From Nematocida ironsii (taxonomy: Eukaryota > Microsporidia): 64,000 bases of DNA. Location: positions 45,315 to 109,314 of the forward strand of contig LTDK01000181.1 in assembly GCA_001642415.1 (NCBI GenBank), given 5' to 3'. Positions 1 to 9,932 of this stretch are shown piece after piece. The notes under the pieces are model-generated. The model saw only the letters and a program-made list of their open reading frames with translations. It was not told the DNA's origin and made no database searches. Position 1 is the first letter of the stretch; the number at the start of each line of letters is the position of its first letter. The position numbers were made by a program, and so were the translations under genes.

Positions 1-1
1 T

Positions 2-1603
2 ATACGTATAATTAACCTTCCTACAAGTTTATCAAAGGATGTAGTGCATCGGTACTCTCCGAATGGGTTTAAACTGCACCGACTGCCGGTGCCCAAGCCA
101 AACAAAGTACTTGGGTTAATAGGGACTAATGGAATAGGAAAGAGTACAGCACTTGGAATTCTTTCAGGAGAAACTGTGCCAAATCTAAACGACTTTAACA
201 GCACCCCAGACTGGAATAAGGTTCTGGTCAAATACAGAGGATCAGAGCTGCACAAGTACTTTACACGGCTTTTAAATGAAAACATGCAAATATCATATAA
301 GACACAGTATGTTGACAAGATACCTAAGGGATTTAAGAATAAGAAGGTAAAAGAAGTACTTCCAATGGACACTCCCCGAGCTGAAATGCTATACAAAGAA
401 TTAGAGTTAGTGAAGCTTAGCGAAAGACTTATAGAAGATCTGAGCGGTGGTGAGCTGCAGAGATTTGCAATTGCAATGACGATGTTCAAGGATGCAGAGG
501 TGTATATTTTTGATGAGCCATCCTCGTATTTGGATGTGCGCCAGCGAATAAAGGTTGCTGGTATGATTAAGAAGCTCTGCTCAGACAGAAAGTATGTTGT
601 TGTGGTAGAGCACGATTTATCCATTCTCGATCTGATGAGTGATTATGGGTGTGTGCTATACGGGTCTCCAGGTGCATACGGTGTTATATCCCAGCCATTT
701 TCAATTCGGGAGGCTATAAATATCTTTTTAAACGGAATGCTGCCAACGGAAAACATGCGATTTAGGACTGAGAGCTTGAACTTTAGAATAGCAGAGAGCG
801 CAGTAAATATAGAAGAGAATGATTCAAACAGTCTTGGTACTGTGAAATATCCCTCTTTTACTAAGAGCTGGAAGGATGGGTTCAAACTAAATGCGCAGGA
901 GGGTGCCTTTGGCTCACCAGAGATAATTGTGCTCCTTGGAGAGAATGGGATGGGAAAGACCACCTTTATAAAAATGCTTTCTGGAGAATTGGCATCGGAT
1001 AATGGAAATGAAACACCCAAGCTAACTATTAGTGTCAAGCCACAAAAGCTTTCTCCTAAGTATGCAGATACAGTTCGGAACCTTTTCCTCATTAAGGCCA
1101 AGCATGCTCTTGTAGATTCACTGTTCACGATTGAGGTTATGAATCCACTGGATATAAAGTCACTTTTTGAAAAGAAAGTTAGAGAGCTAAGTGGAGGAGA
1201 GCTGCAGAGAGTTGCCATTGCGCTTTGTTTGTCAAAGCCAGCAGATCTGTATCTGATAGATGAGCCGTCCGCATATCTTGACTCAGACCAAAGAATTATC
1301 GTATCAAAGGTGCTCAAGAGGTTTATTACCAGCCAGAAGCGATCTGCATTTATTGTTGAGCATGATATGATCATGGCAACATACGTTGCAGATCGAATGA
1401 TGGTATTTGAAGGTGTACCAGGAGTTGAGTGCACAGTGAGTGCTCCATGTGGTGTAATTGACAGTATGAACAAATTCTTAAAGTCTCTGGACGTTACATT
1501 TAGAAGAGATGCAGAGAACTTTAGACCAAGAATTAACACACCAAACTCTGCAAAGGATAGAGAACAAAAAGAAAGTGGAAATTATTTCTTCAATAACGAA
1601 TAA
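2..1603 (+). CDS. RLI1: ABCE1/RLI1 ribosome-recycling ATPase, 5' end cut by the window edge
   Basis: Twin-ATPase ABC protein without membrane segments. In eukaryotes ABCE1 splits post-termination 80S ribosomes and acts in initiation. The reading frame is open to the left edge, and the residues before the GTG at 44 already match the family (the stretch leading into HRYSPNGFKLHRL), so that GTG is not the start. Visible motifs: Walker A GTNGIGKST, signature LSGGELQR, Walker B IFDEPSS, then a second cassette with GENGMGKTT, LSGGELQR and LIDEPSA. The second cassette carries the ABCE1-type hinge sequences. Only the N-terminal two [4Fe-4S] cluster region, roughly the first 60-70 residues of a ~600-residue family, should be missing. 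The Fe-S clusters are usually cited as the reason this gene needs mitosome Fe-S assembly in microsporidia. Family call is firm; the true start is outside the window. Confidence 0.95.
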   Translation: MRIINLPTSLSKDVVHRYSPNGFKLHRLPVPKPNKVLGLIGTNGIGKSTALGILSGETVPNLNDFNSTPDWNKVLVKYRGSELHKYFTRLLNENMQISYKTQYVDKIPKGFKNKKVKEVLPMDTPRAEMLYKELELVKLSERLIEDLSGGELQRFAIAMTMFKDAEVYIFDEPSSYLDVRQRIKVAGMIKKLCSDRKYVVVVEHDLSILDLMSDYGCVLYGSPGAYGVISQPFSIREAINIFLNGMLPTENMRFRTESLNFRIAESAVNIEENDSNSLGTVKYPSFTKSWKDGFKLNAQEGAFGSPEIIVLLGENGMGKTTFIKMLSGELASDNGNETPKLTISVKPQKLSPKYADTVRNLFLIKAKHALVDSLFTIEVMNPLDIKSLFEKKVRELSGGELQRVAIALCLSKPADLYLIDEPSAYLDSDQRIIVSKVLKRFITSQKRSAFIVEHDMIMATYVADRMMVFEGVPGVECTVSAPCGVIDSMNKFLKSLDVTFRRDAENFRPRINTPNSAKDREQKESGNYFFNNE

Positions 1604-1935
1604 ATAGTTCTGTGAAGTATGCCAATTGACATGAAATCCTCAGATTATTCCTTTACTCAACTATTTACAATTCATTTACATTTATACGGGTATTTCCCGT
1701 TATATTTACTCTTCACTTGGTATTTGTATTTTAGGGTATATTTTGGGCTATAATAACTGTTATCACAGTAACAGAAAATAATTCATCTAAAACTATGCTA
1801 AAATTACTTATTGTGGATCTTTATACTGTCATATATCAAATGGATTATCGAGTATTCACAGTTATGTGAAAGAAAATGTAAATTGGCGGGCGCGGGAAGT
1901 GGAAACTATAAAAGAGAAAATGTAAAAGAAAAACC
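1604..1935. other. Intergenic region ABCE1-MSH6
   Basis: AT-rich spacer with no supported gene. Its only striking content is a GC-rich island about 50 bp upstream of the MSH6 start, annotated separately. Confidence 0.6.
1883..1896 (+). promoter_or_regulatory. GC-rich E2F/MBF-like promoter element of MSH6
   Basis: The 14-bp TTGGCGGGCGCGGG stands out in an AT-rich spacer and lies 40 bp before the first ATG of MSH6. It resembles the E2F consensus (TTTSSCGC-type, here TTGGCGGG). It also resembles the GGG/CCC-like upstream signals described for microsporidian genes. MSH6 is S-phase regulated in yeast and animals, which makes an E2F/MBF reading plausible but unproven. Confidence 0.35.
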
Positions 1936-4659
1936 ATGCAGACTCAAGTAAGAAAGTGCAATATTATGTCATGGTTAACCAAAAAGCAGAAAGCAGTGCC
2001 AGTAGAACCATGTATTGGCAGTGACACTGACTGCAGTCAGATTGAATCTACAGAAGAAAGTAGCCCACAAATAGACTCACAGCCAAATTTAATTTCTATT
2101 ACAGCACCTGCTAGAAAAGAGAATAATTCAAATAAAATAAAGGCTGCTCCACAAGGCATAAATAAGAGAGAAGAAATAAAAAACACTACTGACTTATTTG
2201 AAGAGGAGTTAGAGGAGAATGAAGAAGAGAAGAAATCTTTTCTTTCACCGCCTGTGGATAAGTTTGGAAGAAGTCCTGAGGATGTAGGATATGACAAAAG
2301 TACATTGTATATATCAGATAAGGAATTATCTGCTATGACTCCATGTGAAGAGCAATTCTGGCGTATAAAGATGGAGTACTTTGATACGATTGTTTTCTTT
2401 AAGAAAGGAAAGTTTTATGAGTTGTTTGCAGAAGATGCTGTTCTCTCATCTGAGTTATTTGGACTGAAGCTAACAAAAAGAGGAACAATGAAAATGACAG
2501 GAATTCCAGAGATGTCTCTTGATATGTGGATAGAGAAGTTTATATACAAAGGGTATAAAGTAGCAATTGTAGACCAGAAAGAAACTAGTGTGTCTCAGAA
2601 CATGCGAGTTAAATCAGGAGAAGCCAAACAAAAAGTGATTGAAAGAGAACTGAAAGAAGTAGTCACAGAAACAACGACCAGTTCAGAAGGCATAGGAATA
2701 TGCAGCTTGTTTGTTCATGAGATAGCTAGCACAGAAAAAGCAAATGTCACAATAGCTGTATTTAGGCCAATGGAGTCTGAATTTTTTGTGTTATCATTTG
2801 AGGATGATAGAGAGCTGTTCTCTACGCAGAGCATACTAAAAAAAGAGAATATTAAGGAAATTATAACCAATGCATCTGTTCCATTTAAAGAAAAGATTGT
2901 CCGAGTGCGGCCAGATGTGTGGGGACAAAATGTATCTCCTATAATTGAAAAAATGGGAAACCCTGGACTCAGTTTAGAGGGAGAAAAGAAGGAAGCTCTT
3001 GAGATTCTTCTTTCCTATCTGGAATACTTAAAGTATGCATTTACTCCCAAGCTAATAGAGTATAACGAGAAAACAAAAAATCAGATGCAAATTGACGGGA
3101 GAACAATAGAAATGCTTTGTTTAGTGGATGGTCCAAATAGAAAGGAACACTCTGGGAACTCTCTTTTTCGGGTTATAGACCAAACTAGAACAAAGCAGGG
3201 AAGAAGACTTCTTAGACAGTGGATTATTCGGCCTCTTTCCTGCCTTAGCAAAATAGAAAAAAGATATGCCACAGCAGAGCTACTAGATAGTGTTCCAGAA
3301 AGAGATATGCTTGAGTCGTATTTGCAGCAAGTAGGAGATATTAGCGATTTTGTGAAGAAGGCAAAGAATTATAAGATACGCCCAGAGGAAATAAGAAAGC
3401 TTTCTTCTTCTTTAGATGCAGTTAATTCCATATATGCGATACTACAGTCTATAGTGGCAAGAAGTACACCGGATGAGATAGAAATGACTTGTTTGCAAGT
3501 GATTTGTGAAAAGATCCATACTTTTGCAGTAATTGATGAAATAACTCTGGGATTTGATATTTCTGGTGATATTATGCCACTAAGCACTGATGCAGAGCTT
3601 ATTTCTGCTGAAAAGTACAAGAAGAAAGTGGTAAACATTCTTGAGGTATATGGAAAAAAAGAGTCTGCAGCAGCAGGAGTTGAGTTCTTAGTCAAAAAAA
3701 TAGGAAGAGAGCACTACTTAGAATGCAAGCGAACAGAATCTCTTTTGCTTGAATCAAAGTATATACCCTCTGGATCAACAAAAACAACTGCTAGATACAC
3801 TACAGCAGAGCTTCGAAAACTATCAGAGACATATCTTGAGGCAGAAGAGAAAATAACATTCTTGGCAGCCGAGTCAGTTTTTAGAATTTCAAAAAGAATT
3901 AGCGAGAATGACATATGCCTGCAAGATATTTCTGTAGGAATTGCTGCTTTAGACTGCCTTGTCTCATTTGGTTATATTTCTGGAGTAAAGCCATTGTTTT
4001 CAGAATCTCTGCAGATAAAAGGACTTGTGAATGTGGGAAACACACACATCCCAAATGATATAGATATATTCCCAGAAAACAAGCTAATTGTTCTTACAGG
4101 CCCAAATATGGCAGGAAAGTCTACTTTTTTAAGAAATGTCTCAACTGCAATTGTGCTTAGACAGATTGGCGCCAAAGTCCCTGCTTCTTTCTTTTCTGGC
4201 CCGATTTATGATAGAATATTTACCCGGATAGGAGCAAATGACAACCTCCTTGAAGGCGAGTCTACATTCCAGATAGAAATGAAAGAAACTGCAAATATCC
4301 TCACTAATGCCACTGAAAACTCTTTTGTTATAATAGATGAGCTAGGAAGAGGTACTTCAACAAAAGAAGGATCTGCAATTTCAATGGCAGTCAAAGAATA
4401 CTTGAAAAAGATCAAGTGCACCACGTTATATGCTACTCACTTTTTTAGTGCAATTGTTGAAGGGGATATAACAATGAAAATGAACTATAAGCATATTACT
4501 AACTCAGAGGAGGAGGAAGAAATAGTTTATTTATACAAACTAGTGAGTGGAATATGCAATGACTCCTGTGGGATAGACATATGTAAAATGACAAAAGTCC
4601 CTAAAGAAGTAATCAACCGTGCTCTAGAGATAAAGCAAATCAGAGCAAAAAGTGTATAG
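1936..4659 (+). CDS. MSH6: MSH6-type MutS mismatch-recognition ATPase
   Basis: Partner of MSH2 in MutS-alpha, which recognises base mismatches and small loops in nuclear DNA. The 907-residue protein has an acidic, disordered N-terminus (about 1-140), then the mispair-binding domain with GKFYELF near residue 157. That contains the Phe-x-Glu mismatch wedge diagnostic of MSH6/MutS-I. It ends in the ATPase core with Walker A GPNMAGKST near 722 and DELGRGTST near 801. The GIPE and KGYKVA..DQKET segments are MSH6-like rather than MSH2, MSH3 or MSH4/5. A second ATG eleven codons in (1966) is an alternative start. N-terminal MSWLTKK could be a degenerate PCNA-binding motif, but no clear PIP box is seen. 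Shorter than fungal MSH6 because the N-terminal PWWP-like region is absent. Confidence 0.93.
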   Translation: MQTQVRKCNIMSWLTKKQKAVPVEPCIGSDTDCSQIESTEESSPQIDSQPNLISITAPARKENNSNKIKAAPQGINKREEIKNTTDLFEEELEENEEEKKSFLSPPVDKFGRSPEDVGYDKSTLYISDKELSAMTPCEEQFWRIKMEYFDTIVFFKKGKFYELFAEDAVLSSELFGLKLTKRGTMKMTGIPEMSLDMWIEKFIYKGYKVAIVDQKETSVSQNMRVKSGEAKQKVIERELKEVVTETTTSSEGIGICSLFVHEIASTEKANVTIAVFRPMESEFFVLSFEDDRELFSTQSILKKENIKEIITNASVPFKEKIVRVRPDVWGQNVSPIIEKMGNPGLSLEGEKKEALEILLSYLEYLKYAFTPKLIEYNEKTKNQMQIDGRTIEMLCLVDGPNRKEHSGNSLFRVIDQTRTKQGRRLLRQWIIRPLSCLSKIEKRYATAELLDSVPERDMLESYLQQVGDISDFVKKAKNYKIRPEEIRKLSSSLDAVNSIYAILQSIVARSTPDEIEMTCLQVICEKIHTFAVIDEITLGFDISGDIMPLSTDAELISAEKYKKKVVNILEVYGKKESAAAGVEFLVKKIGREHYLECKRTESLLLESKYIPSGSTKTTARYTTAELRKLSETYLEAEEKITFLAAESVFRISKRISENDICLQDISVGIAALDCLVSFGYISGVKPLFSESLQIKGLVNVGNTHIPNDIDIFPENKLIVLTGPNMAGKSTFLRNVSTAIVLRQIGAKVPASFFSGPIYDRIFTRIGANDNLLEGESTFQIEMKETANILTNATENSFVIIDELGRGTSTKEGSAISMAVKEYLKKIKCTTLYATHFFSAIVEGDITMKMNYKHITNSEEEEEIVYLYKLVSGICNDSCGIDICKMTKVPKEVINRALEIKQIRAKSV

Positions 4660-5413
4660 TTTTGAGATCTACCCATATTATCCTGTGCGTATGTCTAATT
4701 ATATATTTAGTTGTTATACGTCTTCTTTTTAGCAATAATTTCAGAATATTTGAGATAACTATGCCTAATTCAGTTGTACAAGCAGTACTAAATATACTTA
4801 TCGCAGCAATTAAGCAGACAATAATAGAAATACCCCCAAAATATTCTGAACATGGCGGCAGGTGCTATAAAGATTTAAATAAAAATGTGTTATAAATAAG
4901 TCTAATCTTAAAGCGTATTTTATATATTAGATAGAACTGTTCGCTGCATGAATAGTGTATGTTTGGTTTAATATGTGATAAGTGCAGAAAATATTTCAAA
5001 GCTTTAATAACCATAGGCATTTAATACATTTCTTGTATAAATTTGCCATATCTGCATATCTAAAAATAAGCTAGATTTATAATCATTAATAAGTTCTCTA
5101 CTGAGCACAGTTCTCTTCCTGCGCTTGGGTTTAAATAACAGGCAATGTATTAGAAGCAATAGAACACAGTCTAGCCCAAATTTAACTGTATATGCGCCCA
5201 TGGTACATAATATTACCACAATGCGCGTATGAATTGGCCCTATGTGGTGTAAATAGTAGTGGCATGGTTATGGGAGTTCTAGTATATTTGTACCTCTGTG
5301 CTATATTGTGTATTTACAAAAATCAATGAATAGTACGAATTCCTAGAATATGCGGTGGTATGTGTGGCTATACGCATGTATTCATGTGCTTATATGTAAA
5401 TCAAAAGTTTATT
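4660..5413. other. Intergenic region MSH6-haspin, no supported gene
   Basis: Convergent spacer. It contains two short open frames lacking convincing starts (one TTG-initiated just after MSH6 and one minus-strand frame at 5004-5219 with a single hydrophobic stretch followed by a basic segment). Neither has a recognisable family or a good start context, so neither is called. Confidence 0.5.
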
Positions 5414-6784
5414 CTATGTCTGAGTGCTGTTTCCTATCTGATTCTCCATCCATGTTCTAAGATAGTTCATCCAAAATGTGTTACTGGGCCCTGAATTTCT
5501 CCATCTATTATTCCCTGTATATGTGCGGTTCATTTTCTTGTATATACTCCGGTGAGGGTCTGTGCTATCATCCGCTTCAAACAGCCACGATAAGTCTTTA
5601 TCTATATTCGTATACAAAATAGGGCCTGCTTTATATATAATCCCCTTAGAATTTGTCTGTAGAATAGTAATAGACTCACTATCTCCGTCTTCTTTCCGAA
5701 TCACGGCGCGCGCCAGCGAATAGTCAATTGTCTTTACACTATATTCTCCATTACTATTCTTTTTAACTAAAACATTGCTTTGGTGCAGATCTCTGTGCTC
5801 TATCTGCAGCTCATTCATTACGTAAAAGCACTTTCTAAGCTCGTCCTCAATCATATTAACATCTGTATATGTCATAAGAGGCCAGTCAAGCTTTTCAAGT
5901 TCGCATCCACCATACTCCATTTCAATCACGCCAAATAATCCAGATGAGTTATTCGCCTGTGGTATAATGTTCTCTGCTTGTTTTTTGTTTCTTCTTGCCC
6001 AGTCTCTGGATATTTCTATTAGCTCTCGTGGATACCGGGAGTTCACCATATACCACGCATATATTTTGGCAGAATATTCAGAACAGTTCATTCGCTCCAT
6101 CACCAAGCACTCCTTAATAAAATGGTCAACCATCGTGTGCTGTACTTTTACATAGTTCTTTTTCATGGTGATGGGAACTACTTTATAAACCCGCTGCGTC
6201 TTTTTGTCTATATATATCTCACAAAAAGTAGACTCTCCCAGCTTCTCCCACCGGGTAATCGGTAAAAATGAAAATGAACACCAGTCTACTTCTTTAATTG
6301 TACCTGCATCCTCTAAGATGTACTCGCTGTTCATAAAACTATCCCCACCAATGCTTTTTTTTCTTTCAATGCTCAGAGCACTTGCCACATCAATATCTAC
6401 TATCTCTATGCCATTATAGTTAATCTCGTTGCTCTTTACTTTTTTGCTTCTATTCTCCCAAGTACTCTCTCTTTCTTTCTCGTCTTTTTCTTCATTTGCA
6501 CGCTGCGCACTGTACATATCAGAGGAGTAATACGATGGAGCCAAGTATCCGAATGTGTTTTTTGCTCCTTTCACATATACATCCAAAACTTGTTGCTTTT
6601 CTTTTTTTTCTTTCTCCTGCACCTCTACATCTTCTATATGACTCTCCTTTTGCTTTGCCTCTATTTTGTCTATACCCTGCTGAACTTGCTCTACCATTGG
6701 AAGCACAAATAGCTCAGGCGCTGCAAGTATCCCTAAGCTCTTCCGAGATGGCTTGCTCTTACTTTTGAATGTACGTATTTTCAT
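5414..6784 (-). CDS. Haspin-family atypical protein kinase
   Basis: Haspin phosphorylates histone H3 Thr3 at mitotic chromosomes and so recruits the chromosomal passenger complex. The 456-residue protein has a charged N-terminal region rich in Lys/Glu (about 1-165) and a C-terminal kinase domain. Visible kinase features: glycine-loop-like KLGESTF near 180, catalytic Lys in VYKVVPI near 201, GGCELE after the hinge near 294, catalytic loop HRDLHQSNV near 330, and DYS near 354 in place of DFG. The DY-Thr/Ser replacement and the terminal RxNRTYTGNNRWR...SNTFWMNYL segment are haspin hallmarks. Start is the only ATG in good context. Convergent with MSH6, and followed upstream by the lunapark-like gene on the same strand with 72 bp between them. 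Confidence 0.88.
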   Translation of the reverse strand: MKIRTFKSKSKPSRKSLGILAAPELFVLPMVEQVQQGIDKIEAKQKESHIEDVEVQEKEKKEKQQVLDVYVKGAKNTFGYLAPSYYSSDMYSAQRANEEKDEKERESTWENRSKKVKSNEINYNGIEIVDIDVASALSIERKKSIGGDSFMNSEYILEDAGTIKEVDWCSFSFLPITRWEKLGESTFCEIYIDKKTQRVYKVVPITMKKNYVKVQHTMVDHFIKECLVMERMNCSEYSAKIYAWYMVNSRYPRELIEISRDWARRNKKQAENIIPQANNSSGLFGVIEMEYGGCELEKLDWPLMTYTDVNMIEDELRKCFYVMNELQIEHRDLHQSNVLVKKNSNGEYSVKTIDYSLARAVIRKEDGDSESITILQTNSKGIIYKAGPILYTNIDKDLSWLFEADDSTDPHRSIYKKMNRTYTGNNRWRNSGPSNTFWMNYLRTWMENQIGNSTQT

Positions 6785-6856
6785 AAACTAAAAATAATTA
6801 GAATATTATAATAACCTTCCCTTACTCTTTAAATTCACTCTGCAATATATTCTTCT

Positions 6857-7348
6857 TTATATTAATCTAACTAACTTGTCCACCACTGTTTCATCTGGCC
6901 TATCAAGTGCTTCTTCTTCTTCTTTTGGCGTGACATGCTTTACATACCTTTTTATTATTCCGTGTGTTTCGTCATACTTTGTTTCTTTCTTTAAATTCTC
7001 AATGTTCTTTCTTTGCTTTTCTTTTAAGACTTCCAGTACCATTATATTCTTGTTCAGCCTATAGTTGCATAGTCTTTTATTCCCATAGTACAATAAAGTA
7101 ATTACCATGCATAATATAATAAATAGTGCTATAATTCTTAGTATGTATAAATATGAAATAGTTTCTTTGCACACCCAGAGAATAGAAATGGCCCCTATGC
7201 TTATGGCTGTAATTGACTTAAAAAATATGTCACTTGCACTCTCCTTTCTCTTCTTAAGATACTTTATCGTCTTCTCCTTTTCTTCTATCTGCTGTTCTAA
7301 CTCTAAGATAGCTTGTCTGACAGACTTTTTACTGAATAAAATACCCAT
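6857..7348 (-). CDS. Lunapark-like ER-junction membrane protein, minimal form
   Basis: Lunapark/Lnp1 stabilises three-way junctions of the tubular endoplasmic reticulum. The 163-residue protein begins MGILFSKKS, with Gly2 available for N-myristoylation as in animal lunapark. A coiled-coil helix (about 12-38), two closely spaced hydrophobic segments (about 43-62 and 67-88), and a basic post-membrane helix follow. The motif ..LKEKQRKNIENLKKETKYD..HGIIKRY corresponds to the family's conserved LK.QRKKILE.V.EKETYK..K.I..R segment. The C-terminal CxxC zinc finger of lunapark is absent: the protein ends about 45 residues after the conserved segment. Another short hairpin ER protein is possible, but the order of features and MG start fit lunapark best. 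Confidence 0.6.
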   Translation of the reverse strand: MGILFSKKSVRQAILELEQQIEEKEKTIKYLKKRKESASDIFFKSITAISIGAISILWVCKETISYLYILRIIALFIILCMVITLLYYGNKRLCNYRLNKNIMVLEVLKEKQRKNIENLKKETKYDETHGIIKRYVKHVTPKEEEEALDRPDETVVDKLVRLI

Positions 7349-7597
7349 TAAAAAAATTATGCCATTCTGCTTATTTATAGTTTATGGGAGTAAATTTATT
7401 CAAAATTACTTTTAGGTACTTCTTGTTTGTATCTTTATGGCATAACTCTTTGAATTATCAGAAATAATCAGAACTTAATAGGACATGCCATAAAAATTAA
7501 TTCTTTATTTTAAAATCGATTTCGGGTATAGAGAGTATCCTACCAGTTTATAACAGAAAGTGTGTTTGTCTTTGATTATTTGGATCTGCAGCATAGC

Positions 7598-8227
7598 TTA
7601 GTTCTCATCCTTTTTTATCTTCTTTACTTTTCTTGTGCGCATTTTCATGGGAACGTATGTGGAGAAAATAGAAATATCTCCCATTTCTTCAATTAGCTTA
7701 ACAGTGGTTTCATTTGTAAGGCCAAAGAACTCCTCAAGACTTGAAAATGACATCTTCTGAAACTCACTGCTGAAGTTATCCCAGGTCTGGTCTCTTGGGC
7801 CTGCCCAGTGCTTTCCTCCTGTTGCACGAATTTCAAATATGCACTCTCCATTCACCGACCGTACTTGGCAGAAATAAGTTAATTTCTGGTCACCTCCCTC
7901 CGGCGAGGCATATTTTCTTTTTATTTTGTATCCTATCGGATATATGTACATCGCATTATAAAATGAAGTATACTCCTCTGGAGGAAGTATCCCAATTGAA
8001 GTAAGGCTGAACTTGGAATGTGCCTTTCCTAGAACAATTGGAAATGTACTTTCAGTTTCAAATTCTGTATATTTTAACGGTCTTTGTCCTTTTATAAAAA
8101 CAAGGAGGTCTAATAGTGCATCTCTTCTTTGTTGTAGCCCATGTAGTTCTCTGCGCCTCTCATCTGTTTTGTTCTTAATCTCTATGTACCGCGTGAAGCA
8201 CTCATTAAGCAAAGCATGGTCTTCCAT
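7598..8227 (-). CDS. FYRN/FYRC-domain nuclear protein
   Basis: FYRN and FYRC halves fold together and occur in TBRG1 and in MLL/SET1-type chromatin proteins. The start is placed at the ATG at 8227. An upstream in-frame ATG at 8263 would add only a low-complexity Tyr-rich dozen residues encoded by AT-rich leader DNA. The resulting 209-residue protein has a short coiled coil (about 5-50). FYRN-like sequence follows (SLTSIGILPPEEYTSFYNAM, then YIYPIGYKIKRKYASP) and FYRC-like sequence (CIFEIRATGG, GPRDQTWDNF, FFGLTNETTVKLIEEM). No SET, PHD or other domain is fused, so it resembles TBRG1 more than a methyltransferase. Ends in a basic nuclear-localisation-like tail. The role in the cell is unknown. 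Confidence 0.72.
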   Translation of the reverse strand: MEDHALLNECFTRYIEIKNKTDERRRELHGLQQRRDALLDLLVFIKGQRPLKYTEFETESTFPIVLGKAHSKFSLTSIGILPPEEYTSFYNAMYIYPIGYKIKRKYASPEGGDQKLTYFCQVRSVNGECIFEIRATGGKHWAGPRDQTWDNFSSEFQKMSFSSLEEFFGLTNETTVKLIEEMGDISIFSTYVPMKMRTRKVKKIKKDEN

Positions 8228-9077
8228 ATAAAAATAAAAATAGTGAATATTATAGACTACCATATTCCTGCATAGAAGATTCTAGACATTCAGTTAGTAT
8301 GGTTGAAAATATTGAATGTTTCCTAATTACCATACGGTTATATATGTATTAAATACACTCCACACAAATAGTTTCCGATGTTTCTCTATTTATATAACCA
8401 AATATATTATAATTAGTTGTTTTAGTCAAGTGATTACACTAGTAATACATTACAATATATAGAATGTATAAGAATTGTATTTTTATATTAATGCTTTACT
8501 AGTATCATATATAACCCGAAATTATATACTAAAATTTATAATTTGTAATATTCATGGATGTATTACAGTGTATAATTGACTTACAGTATATTCTAATATA
8601 TGTATGTGCTTATGCAGGCTGTTACTATACGCGTATTTCTTGACTTATGAATATTTCTGCTATTCTCAATAAATATTTAAAGTCTAGCTAAGTGTATATC
8701 TAATAGTGTACACTTTTTAATAAAAATGTATAGGTTTATTTTAAATTCAAATCTATGAAGTGATAGAAAATACCATAAAATGAACTCCTACCTTTCAATT
8801 CACACATGTAATAAGAAAATTAATGTATTATACAATTAGAGTTAATGAACAATCTTAAATTTAAATTAAACTAATATTATTTAAATGTTAACTATTTCAG
8901 TTATTTTGTATATTCAATTACAATAATTTTGCTACATTGACAGTTAATTTATTGATTATGCTTGTATTTTTAATTAAAATTTGAAATACTTTTGCTATTA
9001 TCTTTATATGTGCATAATTAGCTGTAATTCTATGATAATACAAAAGCAATAAATAAAAATTAATTTTGAGAGTTTAA
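8228..9077. other. Long AT-rich divergent spacer
   Basis: About 850 bp between divergent genes. Very AT-rich with no recognisable RNA or protein gene. It holds one copy of the dispersed ATAACCCGAAAT motif at 8511-8522. Confidence 0.5.
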
Positions 9078-9932
9078 ATGGAAAATACTATATCTGAGAA
9101 AACAGTAAAAAATGAGTCTAGACCAGGAGAAGCACGATCCCATACAATTTCATTGGATGAAGAGGATTCAAATGAGTTTAATGGTATCCAGGATAAAAAA
9201 GACAGTCGTCAAAAAATGTTTAATATTCGGGAAAATTATATGCGTGAGCATCTTAACTGCACTGCCAGTCCATTTACTTATGAATTTAGATTTAATGTAT
9301 TCTTACGAAACATGAAAATCAGATTTAGAAGGGCCATTGGCCTTATTCAATTTTACACTCTATGGTTCTATTGCTGTACAATGCAAGTTATATTCCTATT
9401 GGGTGTTGCTGGAAGAGATAAAAATAGAATTCCTATAAAAATTGACTTTTTAGACGATACATGCCCACTTATTGTATATGCATTTATTGGATTATTATTG
9501 TATACCGCATGTATTTTAATGCACACTCTATTTATAAATAACCTACTGATACACCAACTCTTCCAAGTATCAACGGATTATACCATGCTTACTCTGAAGA
9601 TTATAATAACAGGAATCGCCGGCGCAGTAGTTGGAATGTTTATAAAAGAACATGTACTTTCTAATTTCATGTTACTATTTATAATATACATGGCAGTCTG
9701 TGTTGTGTTGGTAATTTTCGGGTTAATATCCAGTATTTTTAAGAATAATAACAAACCAAGATTCTTTAGTTTTAAAAGATCGATTGTTAAGAGTGTTTTA
9801 AATGTATTATACGTTCTATATACTATAGGCTTAATTTCAGTTAGTCTTATAGTTTTGTTTTATGCTGACAATGGATTATCTACTCACACTATATTCAACA
9901 AGTACAACTCTTTATTGAACAATAGAAATTAG
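9078..9932 (+). CDS. Unrecognised five-TM membrane protein
   Basis: No family recognised. The 284-residue protein has a polar, charged N-terminus of about 85 residues ending in a basic patch (RNMKIRFRRA). About five hydrophobic segments follow, near 88-112, 131-153, 172-190, 195-218 and 243-262, then a short polar tail. No signal peptide is seen, so the first TM probably anchors it with the basic patch cytosolic. The general plan (soluble N-terminus, five TMs, about 240-285 residues) recurs in the genes at 37839-38555 and 52820-53542, which may be distant relatives. It is isolated, with more than 750 bp of AT-rich DNA on each side, which is unusual for this compact genome. Confidence 0.7.
   Translation: MENTISEKTVKNESRPGEARSHTISLDEEDSNEFNGIQDKKDSRQKMFNIRENYMREHLNCTASPFTYEFRFNVFLRNMKIRFRRAIGLIQFYTLWFYCCTMQVIFLLGVAGRDKNRIPIKIDFLDDTCPLIVYAFIGLLLYTACILMHTLFINNLLIHQLFQVSTDYTMLTLKIIITGIAGAVVGMFIKEHVLSNFMLLFIIYMAVCVVLVIFGLISSIFKNNNKPRFFSFKRSIVKSVLNVLYVLYTIGLISVSLIVLFYADNGLSTHTIFNKYNSLLNNRN

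Noticed and set aside
643..1539. 298-codon minus-strand frame inside ABCE1
   Set aside because: It is fully contained within the strongly supported ABCE1 coding sequence on the other strand.
4662..4895. 77-codon frame just after MSH6
   Set aside because: It needs a TTG start two bases after the MSH6 stop, lacks a T-rich leader and has no recognisable features beyond a hydrophobic start.
5004..5219. 71-codon minus-strand frame with a TM-like stretch and basic segment
   Set aside because: GTG start or a short ATG version; no family, no start context. Could be real but not supportable.
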